This document shows positions 33,123 to 47,885 of a DNA stretch of 64,000 nucleotides, in pieces. The position numbers and the translations under genes are program-made. Below the pieces are notes generated by a model, which did not search any database, was not told the DNA's origin, and saw only the letters and a program-made list of their open reading frames with translations. The stretch spans positions 2,869,501 through 2,933,500 of the forward strand of contig OX327693.1 in NCBI GenBank assembly GCA_946807835.1, read 5' to 3'. Every line of letters starts with the position of its first letter. Positions within the stretch are counted from its first letter, which is position 1. The stretch is from Ailanthus altissimus (taxonomy: Eukaryota; Streptophyta; Magnoliopsida; Sapindales; Simaroubaceae).

Positions 33123-34832
33123 ATTATAGCTATATATGTTAGTACTTTGTTATTTCACGCTAAAACTTTAAACTTACTCAAGAAAATGACTAGTATTACA
33201 AATTTAAAGTTTCCTATTATATTATTAAAAACAATATTCAAATCTCTTGAAAAATATTCTAGTTAGTAAAAGGAAATCTATTCAGTCAGTTTTGATCTCT
33301 CCTAATAGTGATGTTAGATGTCGATATCAATTTGCTCACATCAGACTTAAATAAACGAATGAATTTGATTATCACTTGTAGGTAGTAATTTTTAAGTAAA
33401 TTTTATAGAGAAGTAGATGCTTCTTAATATGATGTAGAAAAATATTTATAAGAAAGCTTCTAGGAAAATAACAGGTAAAACTTATGTGTAACAAAAATAA
33501 TAATAATAATAAAGCCAAAAACACCATTATCATCTTATTCTTTTTTTAATTTATTTATAGCACTTTCTCATTGGTGGTTTTTTAATTTACTCAATTCTTT
33601 CTTTTAGAGGTGCAATTAGTAATATATGATATCATTTTTAAAAAATTAAGCTGAGAGAAGTGGAATATATCAAAAAATTAAACAAAGAAAATGAGGGATT
33701 GATGGCTAGCTAGTTTAGTTGGAAATATAAAGTAAATTTTCCCTTCTAAATATATAGTAAATGCTTTCAGAAAATCAATGATAAAATCTATGATTATGCA
33801 TAGGTTCATAAAAATTATTTACTTATAGAAAATGAATTTACAAGTTGAGGTCAAAATGAAGAGAAAAGGATTAAGAGTTAACTAATTAATGAGACAACAA
33901 ATGATAATAACTTAAGTCTTTTTTACCATTATATAAAGGGTGCTAATCCTTCATTAGAATGAGTATATGTGAAAATAATTAAGACAAAAGAAAACAGAGA
34001 AGTAATCAATCTTTTAAATCTTATGTTCTATATATAGAGTTTTGACCAATTACAACAATGGATAATTTATATTATCTTTTGGTGATCGTACTCACCGAGG
34101 AGGGTGACTATAAACAAAGGATTGAATCTTGAAGCCATACAAATTTGTCACTACTCGCACGAGAGAAATACTATATTCTTTAGGGCAGTGCTATTTAATG
34201 TCTCTTTTATGCTTAAGGCCAAATTTTTTACTCTCTCTATATATTTTATTTTGCATTTTACTTGGTCATAATTTATATCTTACAAATATTTAATAATATA
34301 TATTTTAATATGCAGTTGAATAATATATAAAATAAATATACCCAACAATATATATTTTGGGATTTAATTTAATATTTAACAATATGAATGAGCATTAGAA
34401 TTTTAGTTTTAAAATATATAATATTAAATTCTAAAACATTATAAATATTCTCTCTTTTTTTCTAATTTCCGTTTCCTTTAATCCCCAAAAGCAATCACGA
34501 AAGATAATTACTCAATTGAATAATATACAATTTAATATTTATGTGCTTTTGTTTAAATGAGTTTTTTTTTTAATTTCAGTCATTTTTGCAACACGTGCTT
34601 TTGCTTTTACTATTATCAAATTTTTCTTTGCTTTTATTATTGATTGATCATCTCAAATTTCTATTTCTTTCACAAAAAGAAAAAGTACATTTGAACCCTA
34701 TCTCTTCATCAATATGTTCCTTCACATGCAATACTGCATGTGTTGTCTTCACTTAGGCCTTATATACTTCACTTGAATTTAACTTACTATGGAAACAAAT
34801 TTTATACATAAAAAATTACTTTGTTACTTTAA
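33123..34832 (+). repeat. Module M1, copy 2 (left end lost)
   Basis: Equivalent of 9691-11400. About a dozen single-base differences from copy 1 by eye, including loss of the ATG context at 34713 (AATATGTTCC for AATGTGTTCC). Confidence 0.7.
34058..34132 (+). CDS. Short ORF of unknown family, 24 aa, copy 2
   Basis: Same protein as at 10626 (start MDNLYYLLVIVLTEEGDY); the one base difference in the span (GTG for GTA, Val) is silent. Confidence 0.3.
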   Translation: MDNLYYLLVIVLTEEGDYKQRIES

Positions 34833-35952
34833 AAAATTACGGGTATTTAGTAAAGATTTCTACTGAACGGACTCATGAGAACCTTCAATAGACATTTTAT
34901 AAAGTGGTCAATAAAAAGTTTTTTCTAGTTGAGTAGTACTGGTGGTCTTTTGACCTGAGCCCTATGGGAGGCTTGTCAGTGATCCATTATACTTTGGTTC
35001 CACGCATATTAGAGACCTTTAATGGTTTGATCGTTGGGTGTCACTGGATATAATCTAATGCTCATGGAGTCTGGTGTATACAGATATGGGCTCCGTTAGC
35101 TCATATGAGTGAGTTGTATATCCAGCTGCTCTGAGATTGTATTTCAAAAAGTCTTATGGCCATAAGCAATAAACCCTACAAGGAGTTTCCCGTGGGATAA
35201 ACAATATCGCAAAACTGTTTGAGAACATTATTTATGAAAATACAAATCTAAAAATAAGTTCATAGTCAAGCATATAGAGATTTAAGGGTGATGATCTATG
35301 TCTTTACTCTTCCTGAAAATAAGCTACTGAGGGATTATACGTATATGTATTAACCTCAGCTTGTATATTTCAATGTGTTATCCTGTAATTTTTGTAACGT
35401 GTGTTTAGGGCATAATTGATGGACTTATGAAAAAGTTTCATAAGACAATATAAAGTATACTTGTTGAGCACTAGGTATCAGATCGGGCTGAATTATTTTA
35501 TTTGAAAAAAATTTCGAAAGCGAGAATTATTTCAGGATCTCTTGAGTAGCTGATGGGTTTAAGTGTTAAGCTTAAGAGTTTAAAAATGGCAAGTGATAAT
35601 TGGTTATTTGGGCGCGATATGTTATTACTTGCCACCTTGTTAGTGCCGTCTGTCAAGCAATGGCATAATGATGCCCTAATTACTTGACAAATGGCAAGGC
35701 AAATTGCCTCTTTATGTTAATCAAAGGATAAATGTCCTTGGGATGTCAAAAAGGTGTACTTATTTGTTTGCAATTGTTAAATGACTAGTCTAATATATTA
35801 GAAAAGTTTGACTAAGGGTTAGATAAAACAAAAATTGAATTTAAAAAAAAAATTAATTTTCTAATATTTTGATATCACTAAGTCACTGATACTTAATATT
35901 TTTGATATCATAGTATCAGTAATTCACAAACACTTATCTTGAGGAGTTTTGT
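34833..35952 (+). repeat. Dispersed repeat, copy 2 of 11401-12520
   Basis: Near-identical, with a few substitutions (for example CGATATGTTA for CGATATATTA). The inverted repeat lies at 35885-35920. No gene. Confidence 0.6.
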
Positions 35953-36031
35953 TGGCCTAATATTATGATTGCCACTTGTCACCATGTTTACATGTGAAAC
36001 AATAACTATAGTAATAACATCTTCTCCCTCA

Positions 36032-36848
36032 ATCAAATTGGCTTAAGAAGTTTTGTTGTTTCCTTTCTTGTTCCTATGTTTACATTGATAAGTAAAATGA
36101 CCACTCTTTTCACAAGCATAACACTTATCCTTTTTATTGAATTAGGCTTTATTCTTCTTAAAGTAAGAGTTAGTTGTGAAATCTTGATATTTCTTATCAT
36201 GATTATCACATTCTACTAAATTAGCCTTCAAAAATAATTCTTTGGCCTTTTCTATGTTCTTCTTTTGGCAATTTTTTTCTTCAATTTTGATGTGCACAAT
36301 TGAACCTTCCAAAGTTAAAAATTTTCTTTTATATTTATTGTTTTTCTTATAATCCTTCGAGGATTCAGGAAACTTTTCTATTAAGCAGCTACAATAAAAG
36401 GTTCAAGGAGAATAATTTTTTCATTTTTCAGATCATTGATTAAAAGATTATAATAATGTATTTGTGCAATGACCTCTTTTTTCTTAGACATTTTAAAGTC
36501 TAGAAACGTTGCTATAACATACTTTTAGGCATCAGCGTCTTCTATAACATACTTTTTCTTAAGTTGTTCCCACAAATCATGTACGTTCTTATATGTGGAA
36601 TAAATATCATACAATTCATTTGATATTGTGTGAAGAATTGTATTACGACATACCTTGTTTGTCCTACTCCATTTCGGAAACTACTCTTTATAATTTTCTG
36701 CAATAAACTCAAGAGGAGGAATTGTGAGAAATTTAACCAGACCCATAGCATCTAGAGCATCATATACCCAATCTTGTCATCTCTTGAAATATTTCCTATC
36801 AAATGGTAGGATCTTTGTAGCCTTTGAGAGAGACTTTGCTACAGCCAT
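36032..36848 (-). pseudogene. Ty1/copia gag pseudogene, copy 2
   Basis: Duplicate of 12600-13416 with the same stops and the same CYACEKSGHFTYQC knuckle (36085-36125). Confidence 0.85.
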
Positions 36849-36881
36849 TAGCGAAGATACGCTTTGTAGTATCCACGTGTA

Positions 36882-37542
36882 CATGAAGAAGTAGTTTTAA
36901 GTTTAAAGGTAAAATTGGCTCTATATTGTGGGAAATATACAATGATGTAAGCAAAAAAATTTTGAAGTCAATGCATGCAATGTATAATCTTTAAACTATT
37001 TCTACCCCTACTTTAATTTTAATTAAAGATGCAAATGAGCTTGTTAGTAGAATAGTTTTAGAATTCAATGACTTATGAGAAAGTATTAGGTGCACACCAA
37101 ATATTTTTCTTGGACTACAAGTGTCTAAACTTAAAAGTGGTTGATAAGAGGGAAACTTGAATCAAAGATTGAGAAGAGAAGTTAATTACTTATTTCAAAT
37201 GTGCTTGCAGTATTTATAGAGTTGTATGTGTTTCTCTAGAGAGACACAACACTCATTTAAAAGGCTATATCAAATAAAGTGAGTAGGTGACTCTCTGAAG
37301 GGTCACCAACTTAGCTTTGGGCATCGCGGCACCTAATGATAGCATTGGACACTTGCTTGACTAGGCGCTGCAATGTCTAGAGGCTAGTGCCACAATGCTC
37401 AATTCTAGTAACTGGGTGCTGTGGCGCTCTAGAGTTACTGTCGTTGTGCCCAACCTTGAAGCTAGAGTGTCGCAGTACTGAGGCCAGCTTTGCAATACCC
37501 AAGCCTCCTACAACCTAGACGCTTTCCCCTTCGACCATTTTT
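36882..37542 (-). mobile_element. Probable copia LTR, copy 2
   Basis: Duplicate of 13450-14110, with the GC-rich units at 37317-37507. Confidence 0.5.
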
Positions 37543-37551
37543 CTCTTCTCT

Positions 37552-39860
37552 GCTATTCTCTCTACGCTAATATTTGTTTTTCCATTTGTTTATTTGGAAT
37601 ACATTCTTAAATTCCAACTGTTATCTCCTTTATCTTATTTTTTTTCTTCTTTTTTTTTTTTACAAAAAACCTAATTACCTAATTTTAAAACACGTTCTTT
37701 CAAATTTTAAAACTATTTTGTTTTGTTTCCTTATCTTAAGCACACCATCCTATTATCTCTAAGGTTTAAAAACTAGGATAATTATTATAGTTTTAAATTT
37801 TTTTAAAATACTTCAATTTTGAAAAAACACGAGATTTACAAGAAAAGCAATTTTACATCTCAATTTTACAAGTCTAGTACTACTCGTTAAATATTATTCA
37901 TTCGTAACAGTATAACTATTGATATAGACCTTTCTTACTAAAATTAAAAACAGAATCACTGGGAGGGTTCAAAGAGTTAAAAAGGGTAATTTCACAAGCT
38001 GGATTACCCTCTCCTTGCCTAATGAACCCATTTGATCAGTTCTATGTGCATCAATTTGAACTTCCACAGAGCAAAGACCTTTATCAGGACTTTAGTCACA
38101 GCTTTATAATTTTGCGTATTTCTTATAATACAATTTGAACACAATGCACATTTGTAGATTATTTTGTGTATTTTTTAACGAAAATTTTGTTAAAGGAGTT
38201 CTACTACCAGAATATTACTTGGAAACTTATCTTTGTATTTAATATGTAATGGATACTTGATTGTGTAAGATACATTTCAAGTTCTGTTCATTATCAATAT
38301 ATCTTCATCGTCTTCAGGAAACGTGTGGTTTTAGTTGCTATGAATGAAGCTCTTTCCAAATTGTAAATTAGATTTTTAGTTCATTTCTTGAATATTTTGT
38401 TTGTTTTAGCTGGTTTAATGTTGATTGAATTTGTTACTTAAAGCTTGAAAAACATTTTCTTTTGCAGATGTAGTAATTAGAGGGTAGTTGATCTGCGGAT
38501 CATTCAAGGCTTCTATTCACTATCCACGGTTGGCGAAAGCATCATTCTTAAAGAACATTCTTTTAGCTTGTTTCGATGTTGCTGTGAGGATTTCTCATCG
38601 TTAAAACTTCATTCAGAGTCTGAGCCTATTCTGCTTTGATTTTTATCATACTGACAAAAGGGTAAGAAACCTCCAAAATGCTTAAGGTTCTCTGCCTCTC
38701 AATAGTTTTTTGGAAGGCAACATGTTCTGTTTTGCTTTTTAGACAACACCCTTTTCTGTTTAGAGAATTTATTAAATTCACCAACTTGATGACAATTTTG
38801 TGTACACTGTACAAGTTTGAGATATAACAACCTTGTTCCCCAGAAAAAGAATCTGGTAGTTGCTTGTTGGAGGAAAGCATAAGGTCCAGGCACAGCTATC
38901 GTCGAAGTGTGAAGATTAGAGAGACAAGCAAAGGCTCTTCATTAGAGCAAGCCATTTGGAGGCTTTTGCTTATTTTCCATAATTGAAGGTGTACTTTCTT
39001 TGGAGAAAACAATGTTATACAAGTAACTTGCCCTCGTAATGTTTTAGACCTTGCAATAGTTAACTACATAGATTAGTTAGCCCCTTTCTGAATGAGGCAC
39101 GGTCCTTGGATTAACATATTAATATACTATTTTGTTCTCTTACTTGTGGTCTTGCAAAACAAATCAAACAGATTCATGAAGCCCAATTGTATTTTGTGCC
39201 TAGTAGGAACGGATGGTTTAAATAGAAATGATAGACAACGTTGACAACCCAATTGACATTTTTCATTCTAATATAATCATGAAAGCCCAATTGTATTTTT
39301 GGATTTGAGAGATAAGTCGATTGACATTTTTGAATAGAATTAGTGATTTTCATTATAATTTTAAATCATATCAAAATTCGATTTGAATTTACAATTTTTG
39401 TAATGGATTAAATTAAATTAGATTTTATATTTTGATAGATTGGATTGGATGAAAAATTATCGATCCGCTTAATGATAAATTGAATAAATTATTAGTCAGA
39501 TCCGTTAAAGTTAATCCGACAAACACACTTAAATTCAAATAACAAAAAATCAAAATCCAAGTTTTTTTTTGGTAAAAATCATTTTGCCAAAAGAATTAAC
39601 TTTTCCTTTTTAATATAATCTTATCTAACATTTAAAGAATTTTTTGATACATGTATCGCATTAATTATATGTAACTAATATCTATTTTATAATTATTTTA
39701 TTTTTTATTAACTACTAACTTTACATTAATAATTTTTTCCCCTATTTTTTCTTTGCTTTCTCCAAAAATTAAACCAATTACGAAAAGCTAAATACTTATG
39801 ACTCTTTCGATCACACACACTACACTATGTTACACTACAAATCAGGGAGAGGGGAATCGA
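37552..39860. other. Unrecognised interval, copy 2
   Basis: Duplicate of 14120-16428; exon-like stretch near 37923-38136. I noticed no differences from copy 1 here. Confidence 0.3.
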
Positions 39861-40070
39861 ATGGCAAATCTTCAGGCAAATTGTTCGTTAACATGCATTA
39901 TAGCATTTGTTGTCTTTTTCTTGGCCTTACCATGGAAAATGGTCGGTGTATATGTTAGTACTTACTTTGTTATTCACACTATAACTTTAAACTTGCTCAA
40001 GAAGATGATTAGTTATTACAAATTTAAGGCTTCTAGTTATATTATTAAAAACAATATTCAAATCTCTTGA
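39861..40070 (+). CDS. Hypothetical small hydrophobic protein, copy 2
   Basis: Identical to the 69-residue frame at 16429 (MANLQANCSLTCIIAFVVFF start). Confidence 0.25.
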   Translation: MANLQANCSLTCIIAFVVFFLALPWKMVGVYVSTYFVIHTITLNLLKKMISYYKFKASSYIIKNNIQIS

Positions 40071-42152
40071 AAAATATTCTAGTTGGTAAAAGGAAATCTA
40101 TTCAGTCAGTTTTGATCTCTCGTAATAGTTATGTCAAAGGTTTATATAAATTTGCTCACATCAAACTTAAGTAAACATATGAATTTGATTATCACTTATA
40201 GGCAGCTACGTTTAAGTAAAATGTTATAAAGAAGTTGATGATTCTTAATATGATGTAGACAAATATTTAATAAGAAAGCTTCAAGGAAAATAACAGGTAA
40301 AACTTATGTGTAACAAAATTTAATTATAATAATAAAAGCAAAAACACTATTATTATCTTTTTTTTAAAAAAAAATTTATCTATAGCACTTTCTCATCGGT
40401 AGTTTTTAAAATTACTCCTTACTTCTTTTTAGAGGCACAATTGGTAATATATGGAATAAATTTCTTAAAAATTAAGCAAGGAGAAGTGGAATGTATTAAA
40501 ATATTTAACTGTGAGAGGGATATATGAAAAAATAAGCAGGGAAAGTGGTATATATGAAAAAATTTAAGGAAGATAATAATAATTTACTAAAAGATACATT
40601 GTGTGCTTTATGGGCTCTATCATTAAGAATAACAAGTTTGCTACCTTGCATATTTGGATATTTCACCTTATTATAAAAAATTGGAGGCACAAAATTTTAA
40701 ATACTGGCAATATAGGGCCTAGTTAAACTATGAAAGAGAGGGAGGGATGCTTTTTCTTATGTTCATTAGTGTGACTTTGCAATAAAAGTAAACAATATTC
40801 ATTCGGAAATTTATAATATTAACTAACAATTAAATCAGTAAAAGTACGCATTTTACTTTTATTATATTGTTTGCATCTTATTGCGGCATATACCTATGCA
40901 TGAGCATTAGTTTAGTTTATAAATATATAATATTCAATTCTAAGACATTGTAAATCTTCGCTCTTTATTTCTGATTTTCGTTTCCTTTAATGCCGAAAGC
41001 AATCACGAAAGATAATTACTCAATTGAACAATATGCAGTTTAATATTTGATGTGCTTTTGTTTAAAAGCTCATATATGCTCCACCATTGACAATTGTGAA
41101 TGATATGTTTTTAATTTCAGTCTTTGGTGCAACATGTGCTTTTGCTTTTACTACTAACGAATTTTTCTTTGCTTTTATTATTGATTGGTCGTATCAAATT
41201 TCTATTTCTTTTACAAAAAGAAAAAGTACATTTGAACCCTATCTCTTCATCATCGAGTTCCTTCACATGCAATACTGCATGTGTTGTCTTCGTCTAGGCC
41301 TTATGTGCTTCACTTGGCTTTAACTTACCGTGGAAGAAATTTTTGTGCGTTAAAAATTGCTTTGTTACTTCCAATACATATTTTATTAGATTATAATTAC
41401 TTAATAAATTGACAAATTAACCATAAATGTAAGATGCCCTTAATTGGTAAGTTCTCAATAATGATATTTGAACTTTGGAATCGATATTTCTTACATTAGA
41501 GTTGAGGCATGAGGGATTTGATTAACTTTTACATATAATATTTGAATGCTTAAAAATATTTTAAAGAATTCTTTCCAATTTTTTTTAAAAAGAGAGTTTG
41601 CATGGTTTAAGAAGTGGTTTTGATTATAGATAATGAATTTATAAGTTGAGGTCACTTGGATGATAGGTTTGACCTTTACTCTTTTCATAGAGTCTACTTT
41701 TTCAAAAAGGGGGTTTGGGTTCTTTCCTCTTTGATAAAGTATGTGCTAGGTATGCATAAGTACGGAAATAATATATCTTTTGTGGGGTATATGTTCCCCT
41801 TTTATAAGACTTACTTTTCTAGTGTAGACTATGAGTTATTCTCTTATTTAATATTCTCCTTTTATAGGGTTTACTTTTTTGGTATAATATATGTGTTCTC
41901 CCTCTTTTATTATTTTCCGTTTATCGTAGGATCTATTTCTCTAGTATAGGGTATGAGTTCTTCACTGTATTGTAGGGTATTTGTTCAAGAATGTATCAAT
42001 ATGAAAATGTAATGTCTTGTCTGATAGTACTCCCTCTTGTTGTACCACTTCAATGTGGGCTATGGGTTCATCTTACCTTTGTAGTCCATGTATATAGGTA
42101 TGCGTCAATTTAGAAATGTAATATCTTAACCTAATAATTCTCTAATTATAGA
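39872..42152 (+). repeat. Module M2, copy 2
   Basis: Duplicate of 16440-18720, minisatellite at 41664-41967 with two substitutions noted near 41799-41818. Confidence 0.65.
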
Positions 42153-43167
42153 ATAATATTAGTAAGATCTCAATAATGATGCTCAAGCCTTGGCATTGAT
42201 ATTAGTTACATTAGTGTTGAGGCCTAAGGGATTTGATTAATTTTTGTGCACAATATTTGAAAGCTTAAACTTATTATTCTTACAAATTATTTTCTAAATG
42301 TTTCAGAAAGGAGTTTTCATAGGTTCAAGAAATTTTTTTTTTTTGGTTGAAAATGAATTTACAAGTTGAGATCAAAATAAAGAAAAAGAATTTAAGAATT
42401 AACTATTTAGCGAGATTAAGATTTTTTGTTGGAAATTAAATTATAAAAAATATTTAATGGGAAAACTTAAAAATATTAACAGGCAAAACTTGTATACGAC
42501 AGTAAAAATAAATGAAAACCACCATATCTTCTTAGTTTATATATATATATATATATCATATCCACATACTGCATACAAAATTAAATTGTTACCTAAAACT
42601 TGTTATTAAGAAACATAATATCTTAAATTAAGAAGTATACATGCTAATGCCAATGTGTGTGTTATTGAACTTCCACTATTGCATTTAAAACCTTACTATA
42701 AAGCTTACGTTTTTCTTAAATTTAGAGTATTTTGAAAGAGAATAGGATGATGGTTAGGTGAAGATAAGAAAAAAAAAAGATAGAATTTTAGAATTTGAAA
42801 GAATTGTGATTTTGGGAAGTACTTTTTCTATTTAATAAAGAAAAATAGAACGGAGATAACGTGGGTGAAAAAATACATAGATTTTTGTGTGGTTACTAAT
42901 CGAAGAAGAAAATGCAGGATTAATATAAGTTTAGGTATAGTCTCGTGGAGGTAGTAAGAAGAGGTTGTACTTGAGGAAAAATACAACGATTAGTTTTGTT
43001 ACAATATTCATTATAGGAGGAGAAGTTAGCTCTGAGCAAGCAACTATCTGAGTTGCGGGTAGATTATATATTTAAATAAAATTTGATATTTATATATTAT
43101 TACCATTATATTATTAAATTAATTAATTAATTTTCAATTGAATTAATCTTTATATATATAGAGCTCT
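42153..43167. other. AT-rich spacer, copy 2
   Basis: Duplicate of 18721-19735, no gene seen; single-base differences near 42257 and 42484. Confidence 0.5.
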
Positions 43168-43317
43168 GATCAGATGGACAGAGTTGCATTTATATCAAGT
43201 ACAATTGTAAAGAAAGTCTACACTAACTTTAGTTAAAAGTTTATTTTCAACTAAAGTTAAGCATGATCATTTTGTAGACTAGTGCATCATAGAATGAGCA
43301 ATTTTGTCTACTGGATC
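43168..43317. mobile_element. Fold-back MITE-like element, copy 2
   Basis: Duplicate of 19736-19885 with the same arms. Confidence 0.55.
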
Positions 43318-43822
43318 AATATATATATATATATATTTATTAATGACCTATGAAATAATCACAACCACACAAAAATGTAATAATTTAATGTTATTCAATA
43401 CAAATAAGCTACATATATTTATATATAGAAACTTGAATTTTAATTATTTTTTAAGATTATTAAATTCTATATACTACAAAATGAAAATTTTATGAGTTGA
43501 GTTAAGCGCCTTATATCTTTATTTTTTTCAATCATCATCTTCAAAATAATTAGAAAAGCTAGTTGTGCGAAGATGATTTAAATTCATCTTGAAAAGGAGT
43601 TCGAGTCAAGTCAATAAATAGTAATAGTGAATATGCAGAGAATGTACAAAGACATGAAGAAGCCAATAAGCACAAGGAAAAAAGTGGGCGAGCTTCCAGT
43701 ACCACAGTGCTCAAGCTTTAAGTCACAACACTACAATAATTAGTTGCTGGCACTGCAGTGTTAGAAGCTACATTTGCGTTGTTGTAGCTTTAAGTAAATA
43801 AATAATAAAATATTTGGTTTTG
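43318..43822. repeat. Partial LTR-like fragment, copy 2
   Basis: Duplicate of 19886-20390. Confidence 0.4.
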
Positions 43823-46800
43823 TATGGGTTCATAAAATTTATTTGCTTATAGAAAATGAATTTACAAGTTGAGACAAAGTGAAGAGATTAGGTTTTGGCA
43901 TTAACTAATTAAAGAGACAAAGGATGCTAATACCTTAAGCCTTATCTACCACTTAGAGTGAGTAATATCAATTAGATGTTAACCCTTCATTAGAGTGAGT
44001 AATACCAATTAGATGTTAACCCTTCATTAGAGTGAGTAAGTGTGAAAATAAATAAGAGAAAAGAAAAAAGAGAAGTGATCAATGTTTTAAATCATATGTT
44101 CTATATATTGAGTTTTGACCAACTATGACAATAGAGAATTTATATTATCTTTCAGTGATCATACTTATTGAAGAGGGTGTTTATGATAATAAAATTGAAT
44201 CTTGGAGTCACATAGATATGTTATTACCTACATGAGAGAATGACTATATACTTTAAGACAATACTCTCTAGCATGTCTTTATTATGCTTAAGGTCAAATT
44301 TCTTACTCTATATATTTAATTTTGTATTTTGCTAGTTGATAATTTCTATCTTATAAATATCTAACAATATATATTCTAATATATTTCATTTTGGTGCAAA
44401 TATATATATATTATGGGAGGCAACATGCCTGTACTTTGTTTTCTCATTATCTTTTCTATTTAAAGCATTTAGAAAGTGGACTAACTTTTAGAAAGTGGAC
44501 TAACTTGAAGCTGGAAAGTGTGAGCACATTGATAATCAACTATAATGTTTTCTGTGTTCCTCAAAAGCTAGAAAAAGTATGTTTGGACCCTATCTTTTTA
44601 TTATCGTGTTCCTTCACATGCATTATTGCATTTGTTGTCTTTTTCTTGGCCTTATGTGCTTCACTTGAATTCGAGTCTTCAACTTACCATCGAAATTTGA
44701 CTTACTTGGTTATTTCGCTCTATAACTTTAAACTTACTCAAGCAAATGATTAGTTATTACAAATTTAAGGTTTCTAGTTATATTATTAAATCAATATTCA
44801 AATCTCTTGAAAAATATTCTAGTTGGTAAAAGGAATCTATAAGGTCAGTTTTGATTTCTTGCAATAGTGATGCTAGAGGTTGATATCAATTTGCTCACAT
44901 CAGACTTAAATAAACGAATGAATTTGATTATCACTTATAGGTAGTATTTTTAAGTAAAATTTTATTGAGAAGTAGATGCTTCTTAATATGATGTAGAAAA
45001 ATATTTAATAAGAAAGCTTCTAGGAAAGTAATAGGTAAAATTTATATGTAACAAAAAAAAAAAAAAAATTATAATTCTTAATAAATATATATAAGGAATG
45101 AACTACATCTTTATTGGTACGAGGTTTTTTGGATAGAGCTCAAGAGCAAACCTATGAGGGCTTAGACCCAAAATGGATAATATCATATCAATGTAGAGAT
45201 ATGTATGATTTGTTGGGCCCCTTTTAAGTGATATCATTGGGATATTATTTGAAGAGTAAGTCAAGTGTCTTAAATACGTAAGGGTTGAAGACGGACGAGA
45301 AAGGAGTACGAAAGACGCAAAGGCGGTGCCCAGATATGGGCACTGTAAAGCCAGGTTGTGGGCGCTGCGGCTCTGGGCATAATGGTCCAGTGCCCGCGGC
45401 ACCAGGGAATGGGTGCCGCAGCGCCCGGTGCGGTGAATAGGTTTTTTCATTTTGTTGAGCTTTTTACTTGCTCTAGGTCTCCCTAAAATAACTCCTATAA
45501 GTTTAAGGTTATCCTAAGTCGTCCTAAAACATATATAAAGGCCCTCAATTGACTTATAAACACATCTTTGTAATCATAATATTCTTTGTAATTCTTAATT
45601 AGAGAAACCCTTTGTTTATAAGAAATAGTGATTCTTCGAGAGTCTTTCTTATAAAAGACATACTTTTGTGAGTGTTTTACGATTCAATAATAAGATAGTG
45701 TAATTTAAATCTGTCATGGATGTAAGTAAGTTATTAAACCACATAAATTCGCTGTGTTTTCTCTTATCTTTCTCTCTTTCTAAATTTTATAATTACTTGT
45801 TTCTATATTATAGTACTTGGACTAATTATTTCTGTGATTGCCTCCGCATCAGCAATAATAATAAAGCAAAAAACACCATTATCATATTTTTTTTTAATTA
45901 TATATATAGCACTTTCTCATCAGTGGTATTTAAAATTACTCACAGACACAATTGATAATATATGATTTTTTTTAAAAAAAAACATTAAGCAAGAGAAGTG
46001 GAATCTATCAAAAAATTTAACGAAGCGAGGAAGAGATGGGTCGCTGGTATAATTGAAAATATATAGTATATTTTTCCTTCTAAAAATCTCCAAGAGAAGG
46101 AATGGATTATTTTCTTAAAAAAATAACATAGGCAGAGAAGGTGGCATATATGAAAAAAATTTAAAGAAGATAATAATAATATTCTAAAAGATACATTGTG
46201 TGCTATGGGCTCTATTATTAAGAATAACAAGTTTGTTACCTTGCAAATCGGATATTTCATCATATTATCATTATCAAAAGTTCGAGGCACAAAATTTTGG
46301 ACACAAGCAATATAGGACCTAGTTAAACTATGAAAGAGAGGGAGGGATGCTTTTTCTTATGTTCATTAGTTTGACTTTGCAATAAAAGTAAATAACATTG
46401 ATTAGGAAATTTATAATATTCATTAACAATTAAATCAGTAAAACTGGGCATTTTACTTTTAAAAATTGCTTTGTATTTGATTGCGGCATAAACCTATGTA
46501 TGAGCATTAGAATTTAAGTTTATAAATATATAGTATTCACTTCTAAGACATTGTAAATCTTATCTCTTTGTTTCTAGTTTTCGTTTCCTTTAATCCCGAA
46601 AAACAATCACAAAAGATATTCACTCAATTGAACAATATGCAATTTAATATTTATGTGCGTTTGTTTAAAAGCTCATATATGCTCCACCGTTAACAACTCT
46701 AAATGAATTGTTTTTAATTTCAGTCTTTGGTGCAACATGTGCTATTGCTTTTACTACTATCAAAATTTTCTTTGCTTTTATTCTTAATTGATCATATCAA

Positions 46801-47602
46801 ATTTCTACTTCTTTTACAAAAAGAAAAAGTACATTTGAACCCCATCTCTTCATCATCGCGTTCCTTCACATGCAGTATTGCATGTGTTTTCTTCGTGCTT
46901 CACTTGACTTCAACTTACTGTGGAACAAATTTTTGTACGTTAAAAATTATTTTGTTACTCCAAATACATATTTTAAGTAGATTTAGTCACAAATTTAGGA
47001 TTCCCTTAATTAGTAAGATCACAATAATAATACTCGAAATTTGGCATTGATATTACATTAGAGATAAACTCTTGCAAGCAATATTTGAAAGCTTAAAAAT
47101 ATCTTTAAGAATTCTTTTCCATATTTTTTAAAGAGTGTTTGCATGGGTTCAGGAAAAGGTTTTGGTTGTAGAAAATGAATTTACTAGTCGAGGTTGGTGT
47201 GGATATGGGTTCTTTCTTCCTTCATGGAATATATGTTCGAGTATGCATCAATGTGAAAATATTATATTCTTTGTGGGTATGTGATTCCCTGGATCTACTT
47301 CTCTTGCATGGAGTATGTGTTATTCACTTATTTAATGTTCTTCTTTTATAGGGTCTACTTTTCTAGTATGGAATATGAGTTCTCCTTCCTTTATTATTTT
47401 TCTTTTATCATAGGATCTACTTTTCCATTATGGGGTATGCATCAATATAAAAATGTAATGTCTTGCCGGATTATCCTATTGTTGTACCTCTTTAATGCGG
47501 GCTATGGGTTCATCCCACCTTTCTAGTGTATGTATTTAGGTATCCGTTAGTTTAGAAATGTAACATCTTAATCTAATAATTCTCTAATTATAGTATAACA
47601 TT
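43823..47602 (+). repeat. Module M3, copy 2
   Basis: Duplicate of 20391-24170, including the 37-bp tandem repeat (43953-44039), the probable solo LTR (about 45072-45848, one T fewer in the GAGGTTTTTTGG run) and the minisatellite (47292-47442). Confidence 0.65.
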
Positions 47603-47828
47603 TATAAAATCTATTTTACAAAAGTAAAACCCTATCCACTGAAATGTTATGCATGCTCATTACGAGTTCATTGCATATTATGTATGCTCCACATGAAAAA
47701 TTGTCAATAAAACAAGGAAAGGAAAAAGAAAACGTTAACCTCAAGAATAAGTGCCTGATCTGCAAATTAAAGTTAGATCAGCCAAAGTAATTTGGTCGAA
47801 GTCCGAGGTCATTTTACAAAAGGCAGCC

Positions 47829-47836
47829 TTTATAAA
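47829..47836 (+). promoter_or_regulatory. Putative TATA box, acid phosphatase copy 2
   Basis: TTTATAAA, same position relative to the gene as in copy 1. Confidence 0.5.
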
Positions 47837-47885
47837 GCAGGAAAATTGGCCATCTAAAATATCAAATCTTTCTGCCACAAACAAC

